NCBI GenBank assembly: GCA_017631745.1
Contig: JAGBSR010000020.1
Span: 1-14,489 of the forward strand
From: Clostridia bacterium
GTDB lineage: Bacteria > Bacillota > Clostridia > Oscillospirales > Acutalibacteraceae
Reading direction: 5' to 3'
DNA: 14,489 nucleotides
The position numbers were made by a program, and so were the translations under genes. Shown here one piece after another: positions 14,177-14,489 of this stretch. Below the pieces are notes generated by a model, which searched no databases, was not told where the DNA came from, and saw nothing but the letters and a program-made list of their open reading frames with translations. Position 1 is the first letter of the stretch. Each line of letters opens with the position of its first letter.

Positions 14177-14235
14177 TGCGGGACTCCGTCCCACACCCTG
14201 CAAACTTTTGAAAAAGATTGACAAAACTTTACTTA
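14177..14235. repeat. Second repeat-like segment in the convergent spacer
   Basis: GGGAC (14180-14184) and GTCCC (14188-14192) make a tight hairpin, followed by CACCCTGCAAACTTTTGAAAAAG and an inexact inverted repeat (CAAACTTTT with AAAAAGATTG, one mismatch). From memory this style of sequence recurs between genes in Clostridia genomes, but repetition cannot be shown from one window. Confidence 0.3.
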
Positions 14236-14489
14236 TTAGCAATAAGTCAGCTTTAATGCATCTAAACAAATAGCCGCAAGCTTACCGCCATACGCCGCAC
14301 CGCAATCAAGAGCTATGTGTCCGTTTTTGGAATAAACCTTGCCCATAAACTTCTGATTGATTGCAACTGTGGGAGTATGTCCTGTAATAAGATATTTATT
14401 TTTGAAATAAACCTTAGAATAATCAGTCTCTGCAAAAACAAAATCTTCTTCAGCATATTCTTCAAGGTTCTTGCCGTCTTCAAAATTGT
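14236..14489 (-). CDS. Metallophosphoesterase, Ser/Thr protein phosphatase-like, C-terminal part (5' end outside window)
   Basis: The last 83 codons of a - strand gene, with the stop TAA at 14238-14236; the start lies beyond the window. The fragment reads NFEDGKNLEEYAEEDFVFAETDYSKV (in part), then LITGHTPT (residues 33-40 of the fragment), KNGHIALDCGAAYGGKLAAICLDALKLTYC to the end (in part). The GHTPT histidine and the following DCGAAYGG are the last metal-site and core motifs of the PPP-type calcineurin-like phosphoesterases (Ser/Thr protein phosphatase and diadenosine tetraphosphatase group). The family is clear, but protein phosphatase versus nucleotide hydrolase cannot be decided without the N-terminal GDxHG and GNH motifs. 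It converges on serS and shares the terminator between them. Confidence 0.88.
   Translation of the reverse strand, partial: NFEDGKNLEEYAEEDFVFAETDYSKVYFKNKYLITGHTPTVAINQKFMGKVYSKNGHIALDCGAAYGGKLAAICLDALKLTYC

Noticed and set aside
1..14489. CRISPR array, transposon, phage or defence island, tRNA or rRNA gene
   Set aside because: No regular direct repeats, transposase or integrase motifs, or RNA gene sequences were seen; every gene but the YcxB-like pair belongs to a known family, and the layout is core chromosome.

Overview
The window is a stretch of chromosome from a low-to-moderate GC Gram-positive bacterium, most likely a member of the Clostridia close to the Ruminococcaceae/Oscillospiraceae. 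I infer this from the Firmicutes-type protein sequences, the AGGAG-type ribosome binding sites, the AGA-rich arginine codons, the Noc/Soj/Spo0J trio and the consensus parS sites. Nothing marks it as plasmid, phage or island DNA. It looks like the origin-proximal housekeeping region, read almost entirely on the + strand.

Layout. Positions 1-4720 hold the end of gyrB (gyrase B, cut by the window edge), two overlapping genes for small YcxB-like membrane proteins, and full-length gyrA. Positions 4820-7113 hold an LCP (LytR-CpsA-Psr) cell-wall ligase, a hotdog thioesterase of the FlK-like type and a HAD phosphatase of the phosphoglycolate phosphatase type. After a 230-base gap with a strong hairpin, a 19-base interrupted palindrome and AT-rich promoter-like sequence come mnmG and rsmG (tRNA and 16S rRNA modification), then a Noc-like ParB paralogue, parA (soj), parB (spo0J) and serS (9217-14061 from rsmG on). 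The right end holds a bidirectional terminator, GC-rich repeat-like sequence and, on the - strand, the last 83 codons of a metallophosphoesterase (Ser/Thr phosphatase-like). That fragment has no start inside the window.

How it works together. ParA and ParB form the chromosome partition system. Its centromere sites are here too: three parS copies (14-16 of 16 consensus bases) lie inside mnmG, inside rsmG, and just upstream of parA between the noc terminator and the parA promoter. The Noc-like protein keeps the CTP-binding ParB fold but has a mixed set of specificity residues and lacks the N-terminal membrane helix known from Bacillus Noc. GyrA carries Ala at the main quinolone-contact position.

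I see no CRISPR array, transposase, tRNA or rRNA gene, and no plainly undescribed multi-gene system. The most interesting points are the Noc-like protein, the parS cluster, the YcxB-like pair inside the gyrase locus, and several regulatory-looking hairpins.
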